Assembly (NCBI RefSeq): GCF_921293875.1 | Contig: NZ_CAKLDI010000001.1 | Span: 1-64,000, forward strand | DNA length: 64,000 nt | Origin: Vibrio stylophorae | GTDB lineage: Bacteria > Pseudomonadota > Gammaproteobacteria > Enterobacterales > Vibrionaceae | Direction: 5' to 3' | Shown here: piece by piece, positions 41,160 through 50,519 of the stretch | Layout of the letters: every line of letters begins with the position of its first letter | Numbering within the stretch: the first letter of the stretch is position 1 | Notes under the pieces: generated by a model | Seen by the model: the letters and a program-made list of their open reading frames with translations, nothing else | What the model was told of the DNA's origin: nothing | Databases searched by the model: none | Position numbers and translations under genes: made by a program

Positions 41160-41585
41160 TTAACTTTCCAGTGGTACAACCAAGAGGTTCACAGGCACCA
41201 CGCCAAGCAGTTGCTTGGTGGATGACATCAATTTACTCCAGAAGTCCTGATGGTAGCCAGTGACCACCAAATCGATGTTCCATTCTTTAATTGCATTGAT
41301 GATTTCATGGCTGAGATCGCCACTGCCCACTAAAGTATGAGAGACCGGATAGTCAGCATGATCAGCCAATGCTTGTAGCTGATTTTGCGCATCTTCCAGC
41401 ATGTGGTGCTGCGCTTCGGCAAAGTTGATATCGATGAGTCCGGTATAAAGTTCGGCGTAGTTAATATCGATATGGATGATCGATAGTTTTGCACCCAACG
41501 GCTTAGCCAGTTCCGCAGCGCGGCGAACCAAAAGTTGGCTCTCTTCAGTTAAATCGACTGCCACTAAAATATGTTGATATGCCAT
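41160..41585 (-). CDS. uspA: Universal stress protein A
   Basis: UspA accumulates under growth arrest and stress. The 141-residue product opens with AYQHILVAVDLTEESQLLV and shows IDINYAELYTGLIDINFAEA, DLVVTGYHQDFWSKLMSSTK and LLVVPLES, all very like E. coli UspA. It lacks a clear G-2X-G-9X-G ATP-binding motif, as expected for the UspA-type branch. The start is ATG 41585, after GGAGTGTAACCCC; the longer frame has no ribosome site. It diverges from ftnA, with a 212-base shared control region between. Confidence 0.95.
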   Translation of the reverse strand: MAYQHILVAVDLTEESQLLVRRAAELAKPLGAKLSIIHIDINYAELYTGLIDINFAEAQHHMLEDAQNQLQALADHADYPVSHTLVGSGDLSHEIINAIKEWNIDLVVTGYHQDFWSKLMSSTKQLLGVVPVNLLVVPLES

Positions 41586-41797
41586 GGGGTTACACTCCAA
41601 TGATTGGGACATGAATTTATCCTAGCACCGAGATTTGTAAAAAAACCTCGAATTGATCGCACTGCCGTTGCGCTATAGGATGAGTAAAAAAGCATCTATC
41701 ACACTTTGACGCGAAGATTCTTTTCGCCGCAGAACAGAGTGAATCTGAAACATAAGACACAGGAGCGCCGCTCCCCTTGCTATAAAGGAATAAAGTG

Positions 41798-42322
41798 ATG
41801 TTAGCAGCAGCCATGATCGACAAGTTAAACGAACAAATTAACCTCGAGTTTTTCTCTTCCAACCTCTATTTGCAGATGAGTGCGTGGTGTGAAGACAAAG
41901 GCTTTGAAGGGGCCGCTTTGTTTATGCGAGAGCACGCCAAAGAAGAGATGCTGCATATGCAAAAACTGTTCACCTATGTCAGTGAAACTGGCGCAATGCC
42001 ACTGCTTGGTACCATAGAAGCGCCGCGCGCTGATTATGGCTCACTGGGTGACCTGTTTCGTGAAACTTATCAGCATGAACAGTTGGTGACTAAAAAAATC
42101 AATGAGCTGGCACACGTCGCTTTTACCGCTCAGGACTACTCCACCTTTAACTTTTTGCAGTGGTACGTGGCGGAGCAGCATGAGGAAGAGAAACTGTTTA
42201 AAAGCATTCTCGATAAAATTGAATTGGTCGGAGAAGACGGTAAGGCACTATTCTTTATAGATAAGGACCTTGCCGAGCTAGCCAAAATTGGCACGGCCAC
42301 GGCGATGGATAGTCCGCTGTAA
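41798..42322 (+). CDS. ftnA: Bacterial non-heme ferritin FtnA
   Basis: FtnA stores iron in a 24-subunit shell. The 174-residue product has a four-helix bundle with the ferroxidase ligands in [32 protein letters not shown] and the later [12 protein letters not shown] segment. It lacks the heme-binding methionine pattern of bacterioferritin. ATG 41798 is preferred to GTG 41795 because AAAGGA is seven bases upstream. It lies between divergent uspA and downstream uspB, so it is grouped with stress genes. Confidence 0.96.
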   Translation: MLAAAMIDKLNEQINLEFFSSNLYLQMSAWCEDKGFEGAALFMREHAKEEMLHMQKLFTYVSETGAMPLLGTIEAPRADYGSLGDLFRETYQHEQLVTKKINELAHVAFTAQDYSTFNFLQWYVAEQHEEEKLFKSILDKIELVGEDGKALFFIDKDLAELAKIGTATAMDSPL

Positions 42323-42379
42323 GGGGAGAAAGGCGTTACCCTGACCACAGCGGCACTGAACAAGCAGTGAGGAAACGTT

Positions 42380-42718
42380 ATGGTTCAAGGTGACGCACTT
42401 TTTTTAGCCCTTCTTTTGATCGCAGTGCTTAATGGCGTACGCTGCATCTCCAGTTTGAAGTCACTGCTGGTGGTGATGCGCGATGCACACCCCATGCTCT
42501 ACCTACAAGTGGATGGCCGTGGCTTTTTCTCAACCCATGCTAATTATGGAAAACAGGTTCGGTTGGTGGGGTATTTGATTTCTCGCCAATATCAGGGACA
42601 CCATGACAGCTGTTTTGTCACCAAATGCGATAAGGTTCGCCAGCTTTTTCTGATCACCATCGCGATGTTTACCTTTATGTTGTTTGGCATTCCGCTTTTA
42701 TCCTGGATAGGGCTGTAA
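42380..42718 (+). CDS. uspB: Universal stress protein B
   Basis: UspB is a small inner-membrane protein needed for ethanol resistance in stationary phase in E. coli. The 112-residue product has an N-terminal hydrophobic helix (ALFLALLLIAVLNGVRC), a central region YLQVDGRGFFSTHANYGKQVRLVGY, and a C-terminal helix LFLITIAMFTFMLFGIPLL. The core matches E. coli UspB (VDGGGFFTSHG-like). It lies 57 bases after ftnA. A strong terminator follows. Confidence 0.92.
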   Translation: MVQGDALFLALLLIAVLNGVRCISSLKSLLVVMRDAHPMLYLQVDGRGFFSTHANYGKQVRLVGYLISRQYQGHHDSCFVTKCDKVRQLFLITIAMFTFMLFGIPLLSWIGL

Positions 42719-42742
42719 TTGCTCACTAAATTTGTTTAGATG

Positions 42743-42772
42743 ACAGCGACCGAGTATGGTCGCTGTTTTTTT
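42743..42772 (+). terminator. Terminator after uspB
   Basis: ACAGCGACC and GGTCGCTGT enclose GAGTAT and are followed by seven T residues. Confidence 0.95.
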
Positions 42773-42789
42773 GCAAATAGGAGAACGAT

Positions 42790-43896
42790 ATGGAGCGCCT
42801 GCAGCATTGGTGGCAGAGCTTGTCACAGGGGCAAAATGCCGACTGGATACAAAATATCGCGTTACTGTTAGCGTTAAGCTTGGTGGTGTGGGGAATTTGG
42901 TTGCTGGTGTGCCAGCGTTTAGAGCATGTCGCGGATAAAACCAAAATGCGTTGGGATAACGCGTTCATTCATGCTGTTCAGCGTCCAGTCTCTTTTCTTA
43001 TTTGGGCTTGGCCCATTCTCTTTGCGCTGCAAATTCTGGTGGAAAACATCACCCACTACGATGGCTCATTTTTGCAAGGTGTGCGTGAAATCGTCTTGGT
43101 CTTTGGTGTGGTGTGGAGCATTCTGCGCCTGATTGCTCAGGTGGAAGCGCAGCTCATTGAAACGGGCCGTGATTACACCACCATCAATGCCATTGCCAAG
43201 GTACTTCGCTTGCTGGTTTGTGTGATGGGTGGTTTGGCCCTGATGCAGCAATTGGGGCTCAGCCTATCGGGTATTTTAACCTTTGGTGGTGTCGGCGGTT
43301 TGATTGTCGGTATGGCGGCCAAAGATCTGCTGGCAAACTTCTTTGGCGGTTTAATGATCTACCTTGACCGTCCCTTTAAAGTGGGCGATTGGATTCGCTC
43401 GCCCGATCGTCAAATTGAAGGCACCGTTGAGCGCATTGGTTTTCGAATGACGGTGATTCGAACCTTTGATAAGCGTCCCCTGTATGTGCCTAATATGGTG
43501 TTTAGTACTGTGGTGGTGGAGAACCCATCGCGTATGCTCAATCGTCGCATCTATGAAACCATTGGCCTGCGCTATGACGATGCAGCTGTGGTGGATCCGA
43601 TTCTCGCGGAAGTCAAAGCCATGCTGCAGAGCCATGTTGAGATTGATAATAAGCAAACCCTGATGGTGAACTTTAATCAGTTTGGTAATTCATCACTGAA
43701 CTTCTTTATCTATGCCTTTACCAAAACCACGGATTGGGTGCGCTTTCATCAAATCAAACAGACGATTTTGCTCGAGGTCTATCAGATCATTCAGCGTCAT
43801 GGCGCCGATATCGCCTTCCCAACGCAAACGCTGCAGATTCAGCACGATGGCCCAGAGCCAAGCTTTGTCTCAGTAGCTGATGCAAAGCAATCCTAA
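42790..43896 (+). CDS. MscS-family mechanosensitive channel (YnaI-like)
   Basis: The 368-residue product has several N-terminal helices (LLLALSLVVWGIWLLVC, FLIWAWPILFALQIL, IVLVFGVVWSILRLI), and then the MscS pore helix and beta domain: LTFGGVGGLIVGMAAKDL, NFFGGLMIYLDRPFKVGDWI. The extra helices and length are closer to YnaI than to the 286-residue MscS, but the exact subtype is a guess. It protects the cell against hypo-osmotic shock. It starts after AGGAGAACGAT and is followed by a terminator. Confidence 0.92.
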   Translation: MERLQHWWQSLSQGQNADWIQNIALLLALSLVVWGIWLLVCQRLEHVADKTKMRWDNAFIHAVQRPVSFLIWAWPILFALQILVENITHYDGSFLQGVREIVLVFGVVWSILRLIAQVEAQLIETGRDYTTINAIAKVLRLLVCVMGGLALMQQLGLSLSGILTFGGVGGLIVGMAAKDLLANFFGGLMIYLDRPFKVGDWIRSPDRQIEGTVERIGFRMTVIRTFDKRPLYVPNMVFSTVVVENPSRMLNRRIYETIGLRYDDAAVVDPILAEVKAMLQSHVEIDNKQTLMVNFNQFGNSSLNFFIYAFTKTTDWVRFHQIKQTILLEVYQIIQRHGADIAFPTQTLQIQHDGPEPSFVSVADAKQS

Positions 43897-43946
43897 AGAA
43901 ACATGGTGATCGCGAGGGGCACGCCCTCGCCTTCTCTCACGGTATT

Positions 43947-43991
43947 AGCACTTGAAACTCAATCGAGCATTTGATTTTCAAGTGCTTTTTT
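43947..43991 (+). terminator. Terminator after the MscS gene
   Basis: AGCACTTGAAA and TTTCAAGTGCT, with a smaller TCAA/TTGA pair inside, are followed by a T run. It lies about 50 bases past the stop. Confidence 0.9.
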
Positions 43992-44156
43992 ATTGCGCCT
44001 CTTTTATTGATAGGGCGATCAGCAAAGTCGCCTGTTCTTCACCACTTTCTTTGATATGAAATCAGTGGGTATTTTTTCACGCACTTTCAAACTCGCCTGC
44101 TACTTTTAAATAAATCAATAGCGCGAACCACGCGCAGCACCTGGTGTGAGGTGAGT

Positions 44157-44330
44157 ATGTCGAACGAAGTTGAATCCTGTGAAAAATCAACCAAGTGTCG
44201 CGAATGGGGCACTTTTTTATTGATCACTGTGGTGGTGATTCCCATTTTGACTGTGGGGTTAATTGGTGCCTATGGCTTTGTGGTGTGGATGCTGCAATTG
44301 ATTTATGGACCGCCGGGACACGGCATGTAA
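44157..44330 (+). CDS. torE: Small membrane protein TorE (NapE/TorE family)
   Basis: This 57-residue protein is a single-pass membrane protein of the NapE/TorE family, found beside TMAO and nitrate reductase genes. It has a charged N terminus, a helix from about residue 19 to 48 (TFLLITVVVIPILTVGLIGA, then YGFVVWMLQLIYG) and the ending GPPGHGM, all typical. The ATG follows GTGAGGTGAGT, with GAGG as ribosome site. It lies 38 bases before torC. TorE function is not established. It is short enough to be missed by length-filtered gene finding. Confidence 0.88.
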   Translation: MSNEVESCEKSTKCREWGTFLLITVVVIPILTVGLIGAYGFVVWMLQLIYGPPGHGM

Positions 44331-44368
44331 CGGGTTCCTTGTTGAGTCTTTCACCATGAGGTAAGGAT

Positions 44369-45553
44369 ATGTGGCGTCGCATCAAATGCATTTGGCAAAC
44401 TCTTTCTCGCCCAGCCAAGCACATCAGTCTGGGCGTTCTTTCTATCGGCGGTTTTCTCGCTGGGGTCATTTTCTGGGGCGGTTTTAACACGGCACTGGAA
44501 GCTACCAACACCGAAGCTTTTTGTATTAGCTGTCATGAAATGCGTGACAACGTGTATCAAGAGCTTCAGGGCACCATTCACTGGACCAATCGTTCTGGCG
44601 TGCGCGCCACTTGTCCTGATTGTCACGTACCGCACAATTGGACGGACAAAATCGCGCGAAAAATGCAGGCCAGTAAAGAAGTCTGGGGAGCGATTTTTGG
44701 CACCATTGAGACCCGCGAAAAATTCCTCGATAAACGTTTGGAGCTTGCTAGTCATGAATGGGATCGCTTCAACGCCAACGGTTCCTTGGAATGTAAAAAT
44801 TGTCACAGCTACGCCAGTATGAATTTCGAGGTGATGTCTGAGCGTGCGCAAGTGCAGATGCGCCAAGCCGCAGAGCGCGATCAAAGCTGCATCGATTGTC
44901 ATAAAGGGATCGCCCACCATCTTCCTGAAAACATGCACCAAGGCTCGGGCTTATTGGCAGGACTTGAGCAAAAAGCGCAAGGGGTTTCCTATAAAAAAGG
45001 GATGACTTACTACAGTGTGCGTCAGCAGCCGCTCTATTTGGATGAAGCGCTAACGCAAGGCGCAGGTGATTTGATTTCTGCAACGGGCGTGACGGTTTTA
45101 GAGGTCACAGATAAGGCGCTGAAGGTTGAGATTCAAGGTTGGCGTAAAGCCAAGGGCTTTGGCCGTGTAATTGATGAGGCTTTTGGGCAAAACATCAAAG
45201 AAGCCGTGCTCACCAAAGAAGCTGCGCAAAATGAGGCCGTGGTACAGACCTTTGAGAAAAAAGATGATGACCTGACAGGTTTGCCATGGCAGCGCGTCAC
45301 GGTCACGGTCTGGATGAAACCGCAATCCCTATTGGCTGATCGCCAAGTGCTGTGGGATGAGGCCAATCAGATCTACACCAAGGCTTGTAGTGTCTGTCAC
45401 TCACAACCAGATCCGGCACACTTTGATGCCAACACATGGCCAGGTATGTATGCCGGTATGCTCTCTTTCGTCAACTTTGATGGTGATACCCAAGAGCTGG
45501 TATTGAAATACCTACAAAAACATTCATCTGACTACAGCGATGGACATCATTAA
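44369..45553 (+). CDS. torC: Pentaheme cytochrome c TorC
   Basis: TorC is anchored in the inner membrane and passes electrons from menaquinol to TorA in the periplasm. The 394-residue product has one N-terminal membrane helix ([20 protein letters not shown]) and five CXXCH heme sites: CISCH, CPDCH, CKNCH and CIDCH in the NapC/NirT-type domain, and CSVCH in the C-terminal domain, which is specific to TorC. The count of five distinguishes it from four-heme NapC. AAGGAT is the ribosome site. It is the second gene of torECAD and ends nine bases before torA. Confidence 0.96.
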   Translation: MWRRIKCIWQTLSRPAKHISLGVLSIGGFLAGVIFWGGFNTALEATNTEAFCISCHEMRDNVYQELQGTIHWTNRSGVRATCPDCHVPHNWTDKIARKMQASKEVWGAIFGTIETREKFLDKRLELASHEWDRFNANGSLECKNCHSYASMNFEVMSERAQVQMRQAAERDQSCIDCHKGIAHHLPENMHQGSGLLAGLEQKAQGVSYKKGMTYYSVRQQPLYLDEALTQGAGDLISATGVTVLEVTDKALKVEIQGWRKAKGFGRVIDEAFGQNIKEAVLTKEAAQNEAVVQTFEKKDDDLTGLPWQRVTVTVWMKPQSLLADRQVLWDEANQIYTKACSVCHSQPDPAHFDANTWPGMYAGMLSFVNFDGDTQELVLKYLQKHSSDYSDGHH

Positions 45554-45562
45554 GGAGCGGTT

Positions 45563-48037
45563 ATGAGCATTTCACGACGCGGCTTTTTAAAAGGGCTGAT
45601 GGCTTCAAGCGCTTCGGCGTTGATTGGTCCCAGCTTGCTAACCGCAACCAAGGCTTTTGCAGCCAACCCTATTGGTGATACTTGGAAAATCAGTGGCTCT
45701 CACTGGGGTGCTTTTCGCGCCAAGATTCATGCTGGTGTGGTTGAAAAAATCGAGCCCTTTGGCTTTGATAAAAACCCCACGGACATGCTGAAAGGGATTC
45801 GCGGCATCATCTACAGTTCATCGCGGGTTCGCTACCCCATGGTGCGATACGCTTGGTATCGCGATTACCTCAAAGCCGATCCCGCAACCCGAGGGGACAA
45901 TCGCTTTATTCGTGTGACTTGGGAGCAAGCGCTCGATCTGTTCTATGTCGAGCTTGAGCGGATTCAAAATGAATATGGTCCTTGGGCGCTATACGCAGGA
46001 CACACAGGCTGGCGACAAACGGGCCAAGTGCACAGCTGTAATAACCATATGCAGCGTGCGGTGGGGATGCATGGCTACTTTGTGAAAAAGGTTGGCGATT
46101 ATTCAACCGGTGCGGGGCAAACCATTATGCCCTATGTGCTGGGCTCCACTGAGGTTTATGCGCAGGGCACATCATGGCCACTGATTTTAGACAACAGTAA
46201 GGTGATTGTGCTGTGGGCAACCGATCTACATAAAAATCTACAGGTGGGTTGGAATTGTGAAACCCATGAGTCCTATGCCTATCTTGATCAGCTCAAAGCC
46301 AAGATTGATGCCGGCGAAATTCGCGTGATTAGCGTTGATCCCGTGGTTACCAAAAGCCAGCAAAAATTGGGCTGTGAGCATCAATATATCAACCCGCAAA
46401 CCGATGTGCCCATGATGCTGGCCATGGCATACACCCTGTATCAAGACAAAAAGCACGACCAAGCCTTTTTAGATACCTACACCTTGGGCTTTGATAAGTT
46501 TCTCCCCTACCTTACCGGTGAAGGTGAAGGCGGCGATGGTATCGCCAAAACCCCAGAATGGGCGGAGCAAATTTGTGGTGTTCCAGCGAAAACCATTCGC
46601 GAATTGGCACATCTTTTTGCCGATAATCGCACGCAGCTGATTTTTGGTTGGGGTATTCAGCGTCAGCAACATGGTGAGCAGCCCTATTGGATGGGCGCGG
46701 TACTGGCTTCAATGTTGGGCCAAATTGGCTTGCCTGGCGGCGGTATTAGTTATGCCCACCACTATAGCTCCATTGGGGTGCCAGATAGTGGCGCAGCAGG
46801 TCCGGGCTCTTTCCCGCTTAATCCCGATGACAACAAAAAACGAATTCACCAAAACCAAGACTTTAACGGTTACAGCAGCACCATTCCGGTAGCGCGTTGG
46901 GTGGATTGTTTACTGGAGCCGGGTAAAAAAGTGGCTTACAACGGCAAAACCGTCACTCTGCCTGAATTTAAGATGATGGTCTTTTCAGGCAACAATCCTT
47001 GGCATCATCATCAAGATCGTAACCGTATGAAACGTGCCTTTGAAGCCGTGCAGACCGTGGTTTCCATTGATTTTACTTGGACTGCCACCTGTCGTTTTGC
47101 AGATATTGTGTTGCCCGCTTGTACGCAGTTTGAGCGCAATGATCTCGATCTCTATGGTTCCTACTCTGCGCGTGGCGTGCTGGCGATGCACAAGCTGGTG
47201 GATCCACTCTTTCAGTCGCGCACCGACTTCGACATCATGGCCGATCTTTGTGATCGCTTTGGTCAGAAGAAAGCCTATTTGCGCGGTATGGGCGAGATGG
47301 AGTGGCTGGAAAGCCTGTATGAAGAGTGCCGCACTAGCAATGGCGATAAATATCCGATGCCTCCTTTTGCTGAGTTTTGGCAAAAGGGTTCAGTGATCTT
47401 TAATCAACAGCAAACCTTTGTGCGTCACGCCGCATTTCGTGAGGATCCCGAGCTGAATCCCTTGGGCACACCCTCTGGTTTTATTGAAATCTTTAGCCGG
47501 AAAATCGCCAGCTTTAACTATGATAATTGCCCCGGTCATCCTGTGTGGATGGAAAAGAGCGAGCGTTCCCATGGTGGCCCCGGTTCGAAAAAGCACCCTT
47601 TCTGGTTGCAATCTTGTCACCCTGATCAACGCTTGCACTCACAGATGTGTGATTCCACCGAATACCGTGAAACCTATGCGGTAAAAGGGCGTGAGCCTGT
47701 GTATATCAATCCTAAGGATGCCAAAAAGCATGGTATTCGCGATGGTGATTTGGTGCGGGTCTACAATGATCGCGGCCAATTGGTGGCCGGGGCGCGAGTC
47801 AGCGACTTTTATCCGCAGGGTGTGGTGCGTATTTATGAGGGGGCATGGTATGGCCCAATTGGCCCTGAAATTGGTAGTTTGGATACCTATGGTGACCCCA
47901 ATACCCTGACCCAAGATATCGGCACCTCTAAGTTGGCGCAGGCAACCAGTGCAAACACTTGCTTAGTCAGTATTGAGAAATTCGTCGATAAAGCACCGAA
48001 AGTGACTGCATTTGGTGGACCCACAGAGGTGAAATAG
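45563..48037 (+). CDS. torA: Trimethylamine-N-oxide reductase TorA
   Basis: TorA is the periplasmic molybdoenzyme that reduces TMAO to trimethylamine, an anaerobic respiration suited to marine environments. The 824-residue product starts with a Tat signal ([17 protein letters not shown], cut after about residue 33). The likely molybdenum ligand is Ser181 in GDYSTGAGQ. Further DMSO-reductase-family segments are [12 protein letters not shown] and [19 protein letters not shown]. There is no cysteine motif for a 4Fe-4S cluster, as expected for this class. The AAGGAG ribosome site precedes the ATG. Confidence 0.97.
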   Translation: MSISRRGFLKGLMASSASALIGPSLLTATKAFAANPIGDTWKISGSHWGAFRAKIHAGVVEKIEPFGFDKNPTDMLKGIRGIIYSSSRVRYPMVRYAWYRDYLKADPATRGDNRFIRVTWEQALDLFYVELERIQNEYGPWALYAGHTGWRQTGQVHSCNNHMQRAVGMHGYFVKKVGDYSTGAGQTIMPYVLGSTEVYAQGTSWPLILDNSKVIVLWATDLHKNLQVGWNCETHESYAYLDQLKAKIDAGEIRVISVDPVVTKSQQKLGCEHQYINPQTDVPMMLAMAYTLYQDKKHDQAFLDTYTLGFDKFLPYLTGEGEGGDGIAKTPEWAEQICGVPAKTIRELAHLFADNRTQLIFGWGIQRQQHGEQPYWMGAVLASMLGQIGLPGGGISYAHHYSSIGVPDSGAAGPGSFPLNPDDNKKRIHQNQDFNGYSSTIPVARWVDCLLEPGKKVAYNGKTVTLPEFKMMVFSGNNPWHHHQDRNRMKRAFEAVQTVVSIDFTWTATCRFADIVLPACTQFERNDLDLYGSYSARGVLAMHKLVDPLFQSRTDFDIMADLCDRFGQKKAYLRGMGEMEWLESLYEECRTSNGDKYPMPPFAEFWQKGSVIFNQQQTFVRHAAFREDPELNPLGTPSGFIEIFSRKIASFNYDNCPGHPVWMEKSERSHGGPGSKKHPFWLQSCHPDQRLHSQMCDSTEYRETYAVKGREPVYINPKDAKKHGIRDGDLVRVYNDRGQLVAGARVSDFYPQGVVRIYEGAWYGPIGPEIGSLDTYGDPNTLTQDIGTSKLAQATSANTCLVSIEKFVDKAPKVTAFGGPTEVK

Positions 48038-48127
48038 ATCGTATTCATGCAATTTTTTGATAATAAATAAGGTTATTTCGTAACCGCCCCCGTATTCTTA
48101 CGACCAATAAAATAAATCGGGGGTGGT

Positions 48128-48805
48128 ATGACCGAAGAGAGTGAAGTAATTCAAACGCTGCGCCAACAGATGAAAATTCGCGCCAATCTATATTGGTGGT
48201 TTGCCAATCTGTTGGGAGGTGAGCTAACCGTGGAGCAGCTAAGTGAGCTCTCATCAGAATATGGTCAGAATGTATTGGCAACCTTGGCTGAGCAACCATG
48301 CTTAGCACCGCATGTGCAACGCTTACGCGATGCGCTTACCCTGCTCAATAGCTTTCCCTATCCAGAATTAGAGTTAGCATCGGATTATGCTGACCTTTTC
48401 CTCGCTGATGTGCGCGTGGGCGCGCCGCCTTATGCCTCGCTTTACTATGGTGAGGTGTCGATGTTGTATCAAGCGCCGCATCAAATGATGCTTGAGTTAT
48501 TGCAGCAACATGGCTTGGCATCAGAGCAATTTGAACAGCCCGCTGATCACTTGGCCATTGAGCTGGACTTGATGGGCAACTTGGCATTGAAAGCTGCGAA
48601 TACGCCTGCGCTATTTGAAGCCTGTGTGGATCAACAAGGGGTGCTTGGTGAGCAGTTGCGATGGTGGGTACAGGCTTGGTGTGATGCCTGTCAGCGATTC
48701 GAAGGCAATGATTTTTACCCAGCCTTGAGCCAGTTATTGGTCGATTTCTTGAATTTTGAAAGCCAATGGTTAGGGGATGTGGTTGACGCGTTGCGACCAC
48801 GTTAA
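48128..48805 (+). CDS. torD: TorA-specific chaperone TorD
   Basis: TorD binds the TorA apoenzyme and its Tat signal and helps cofactor insertion before export. The 225-residue, mostly helical product has the family segment ELASDYADLFLADVRVGAPP and YASLYYGEVSMLYQ, and later LAIELDLMGNLALKA. It is the last gene of torECAD, 90 bases after torA with GGGGGTGG as ribosome site. The TorR/TorS/TorT regulators are not in the window. Confidence 0.94.
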   Translation: MTEESEVIQTLRQQMKIRANLYWWFANLLGGELTVEQLSELSSEYGQNVLATLAEQPCLAPHVQRLRDALTLLNSFPYPELELASDYADLFLADVRVGAPPYASLYYGEVSMLYQAPHQMMLELLQQHGLASEQFEQPADHLAIELDLMGNLALKAANTPALFEACVDQQGVLGEQLRWWVQAWCDACQRFEGNDFYPALSQLLVDFLNFESQWLGDVVDALRPR

Positions 48806-49124
48806 TTGCCTTTGATGCCGTATCTTCATCAGGTACGGCGAACAAGCACTTTCACAAAGTGCGCTTTGAAGGCGTTTCACAAAGTTCCCCTTACGCCGTG
48901 CGTTGCGATCTTTGCTCATCAGTGGCGTTGAGCCAGTGCGTAGATCAAGAGCGCTGATGCCGTAAATTCCTATCGATGTGATCTTACTGGCTGTTTTATG
49001 AACAGCTGGTGAGATTGCGTTTTATAATTTTCGTGCGCGCTGCACTTTGTGGATCGATACCTTCTTTTTGCTCAAAAAAAGCGCAATCTGTCCTTTGTAC
49101 CCTAACGTGAACAAAGGAATGGCG
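48806..49124. other. Intergenic region between torD and the chitinase gene
   Basis: No gene is evident in these 319 bases. Near the start is a hairpin GCACTTT/AAAGTGC with loop CAC (48846-48862). The 11-mer TTTCACAAAGT occurs twice, 25 bases apart (48850-48860 and 48875-48885). No standard terminator for torD is visible, so the hairpin may mark the mRNA end. The last part carries the chitinase leader and an RBS-masking hairpin. Confidence 0.55.
49091..49118 (+). promoter_or_regulatory. Hairpin covering the chitinase ribosome binding site
   Basis: TCCTTTGT (49091-49098) and ACAAAGGA (49111-49118) form an 8-bp stem with a 12-base loop. The second arm contains the AAAGGA Shine-Dalgarno sequence used by the ATG at 49125, so the site would be hidden when the hairpin forms. 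Confidence 0.55.
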
Positions 49125-50489
49125 ATGAAAAAAATAACACTAGCCAGTCTGATTGCCGCTGCTGTCCTTGCGACAGGCTGCAACTCAAAGACTGAGACTG
49201 TGGCGGAAGCGCCGCAAAAGAAAGGTCCAGAACACAACTATGTGGTCGCAGGTTACTTTGCTGATTGGCAATACGACAATAAGCAAAACCCCTACACAGT
49301 CAAAGATATTCCCGCGCAAGATCTCACCCATGTGATTTACGCCTTTTTGAGTATGTGCGGCCCTCATACAGGTGCTTCAGAGACGGTACAAGGACAAATT
49401 GCAGCTGCCTGTGAAAACCAAGCGCCCTTTACTGCGGTGGTGGTGGATCAAGAATCAGCCTTAGAAATTGATTTTGGACCGGTCAATGTGGATGTGGATT
49501 ACAAAGGCCATTTTGCTCAGCTTAAGCAGATGAAAGCAGACAATCCACATATCAAAATTTTGCCATCCTTTGGCGGCTGGACTATGTCTGAGCCCTTCCA
49601 TGCCATGGCAAAAGATGAAGCTGCAATCAATCAATTTGCTAAAACGGCAGTAGCTTTGATTGCCAAATATGACTTTTTTGATGGCATCGACTTGGATTGG
49701 GAGTATCCAGGTGGCGGCGGTTTAACCACCTCACCATGGAATGAAGCCACCAAACTGACTGATGAGCAAAAAGCGCAAGAGAAAAAAGCATTTACGCTTT
49801 TGGTGAAAGCCTTGCGCCAAGAGTTGGATGCGTTAAGCGCGCAAACAGGCCGTCAGTACGAGTTGTCTACCGCGGTTGGCGTTGGCTTTAAAGCGGAAGG
49901 GATTGATTGGGCTTCTGCTGCGCCCTATCTCACCAACATGTTTGCCATGACCTATGACTATTTGGGCGGCTGGGGACCTCAAACGGGTCACTTGACTAAC
50001 TTGCATGCTACGGAGCGTAGTTGGTGGGGGATGGGCTCTGATGTTTTCCTCAACCAAATGATTGCGCTGGGCATTCCAAAAGAGAAACTGGTGTTAGGCG
50101 CCGCCTTCTATGGCCGTGCTTGGGAAGGTACACCAGCCTTTGAAGGGCATCCAAATGGTGAGCTTACCTCAAAAGGTGGCGCAACCTTTGGTACCGATCC
50201 CGAAGAGCCTGCTTATCTGATGTATTGGGATATCAAGCGCAATTATAACGCCGATACAGGCTTCATTTATCACTACGATGAAGACGCGCAAGCCCCTTAC
50301 CTCTATAACCCAGAGAAACAAGCCTTTATCAGCTTTGATGATGTTCGTTCTGTGCAGGCAAAATCAAGCTATGTGAAATCACAAGGCTTGGCTGGGGTAT
50401 TTAGCTGGGAGTTGACGGGCGATCCTGAGGCTGAGCTGGTTAAAGCGATGAATCAAACGCTGCTCAGCCAACCCGCGCAAGCTAATTAA
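49125..50489 (+). CDS. Family 18 chitinase lipoprotein
   Basis: This 454-residue enzyme hydrolyses chitin or chito-oligosaccharides. It has a lipoprotein signal (AVLATGC, lipid Cys19), so it is anchored in a membrane rather than secreted free. The catalytic motif is DGIDLDWE with Glu193 as proton donor, and KLVLGAAFYGRAWEG is typical of the subfamily with an inserted CID domain. No chitin-binding module is apparent at either end. I chose ATG 49125, six bases after AAAGGA, over ATG 49119 and the longer frame. It fits chitin use in a marine bacterium. Confidence 0.92.
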   Translation: MKKITLASLIAAAVLATGCNSKTETVAEAPQKKGPEHNYVVAGYFADWQYDNKQNPYTVKDIPAQDLTHVIYAFLSMCGPHTGASETVQGQIAAACENQAPFTAVVVDQESALEIDFGPVNVDVDYKGHFAQLKQMKADNPHIKILPSFGGWTMSEPFHAMAKDEAAINQFAKTAVALIAKYDFFDGIDLDWEYPGGGGLTTSPWNEATKLTDEQKAQEKKAFTLLVKALRQELDALSAQTGRQYELSTAVGVGFKAEGIDWASAAPYLTNMFAMTYDYLGGWGPQTGHLTNLHATERSWWGMGSDVFLNQMIALGIPKEKLVLGAAFYGRAWEGTPAFEGHPNGELTSKGGATFGTDPEEPAYLMYWDIKRNYNADTGFIYHYDEDAQAPYLYNPEKQAFISFDDVRSVQAKSSYVKSQGLAGVFSWELTGDPEAELVKAMNQTLLSQPAQAN

Positions 50490-50519
50490 AAGGAGATTGC
50501 GCGAAAACGCTCGTTGAGA

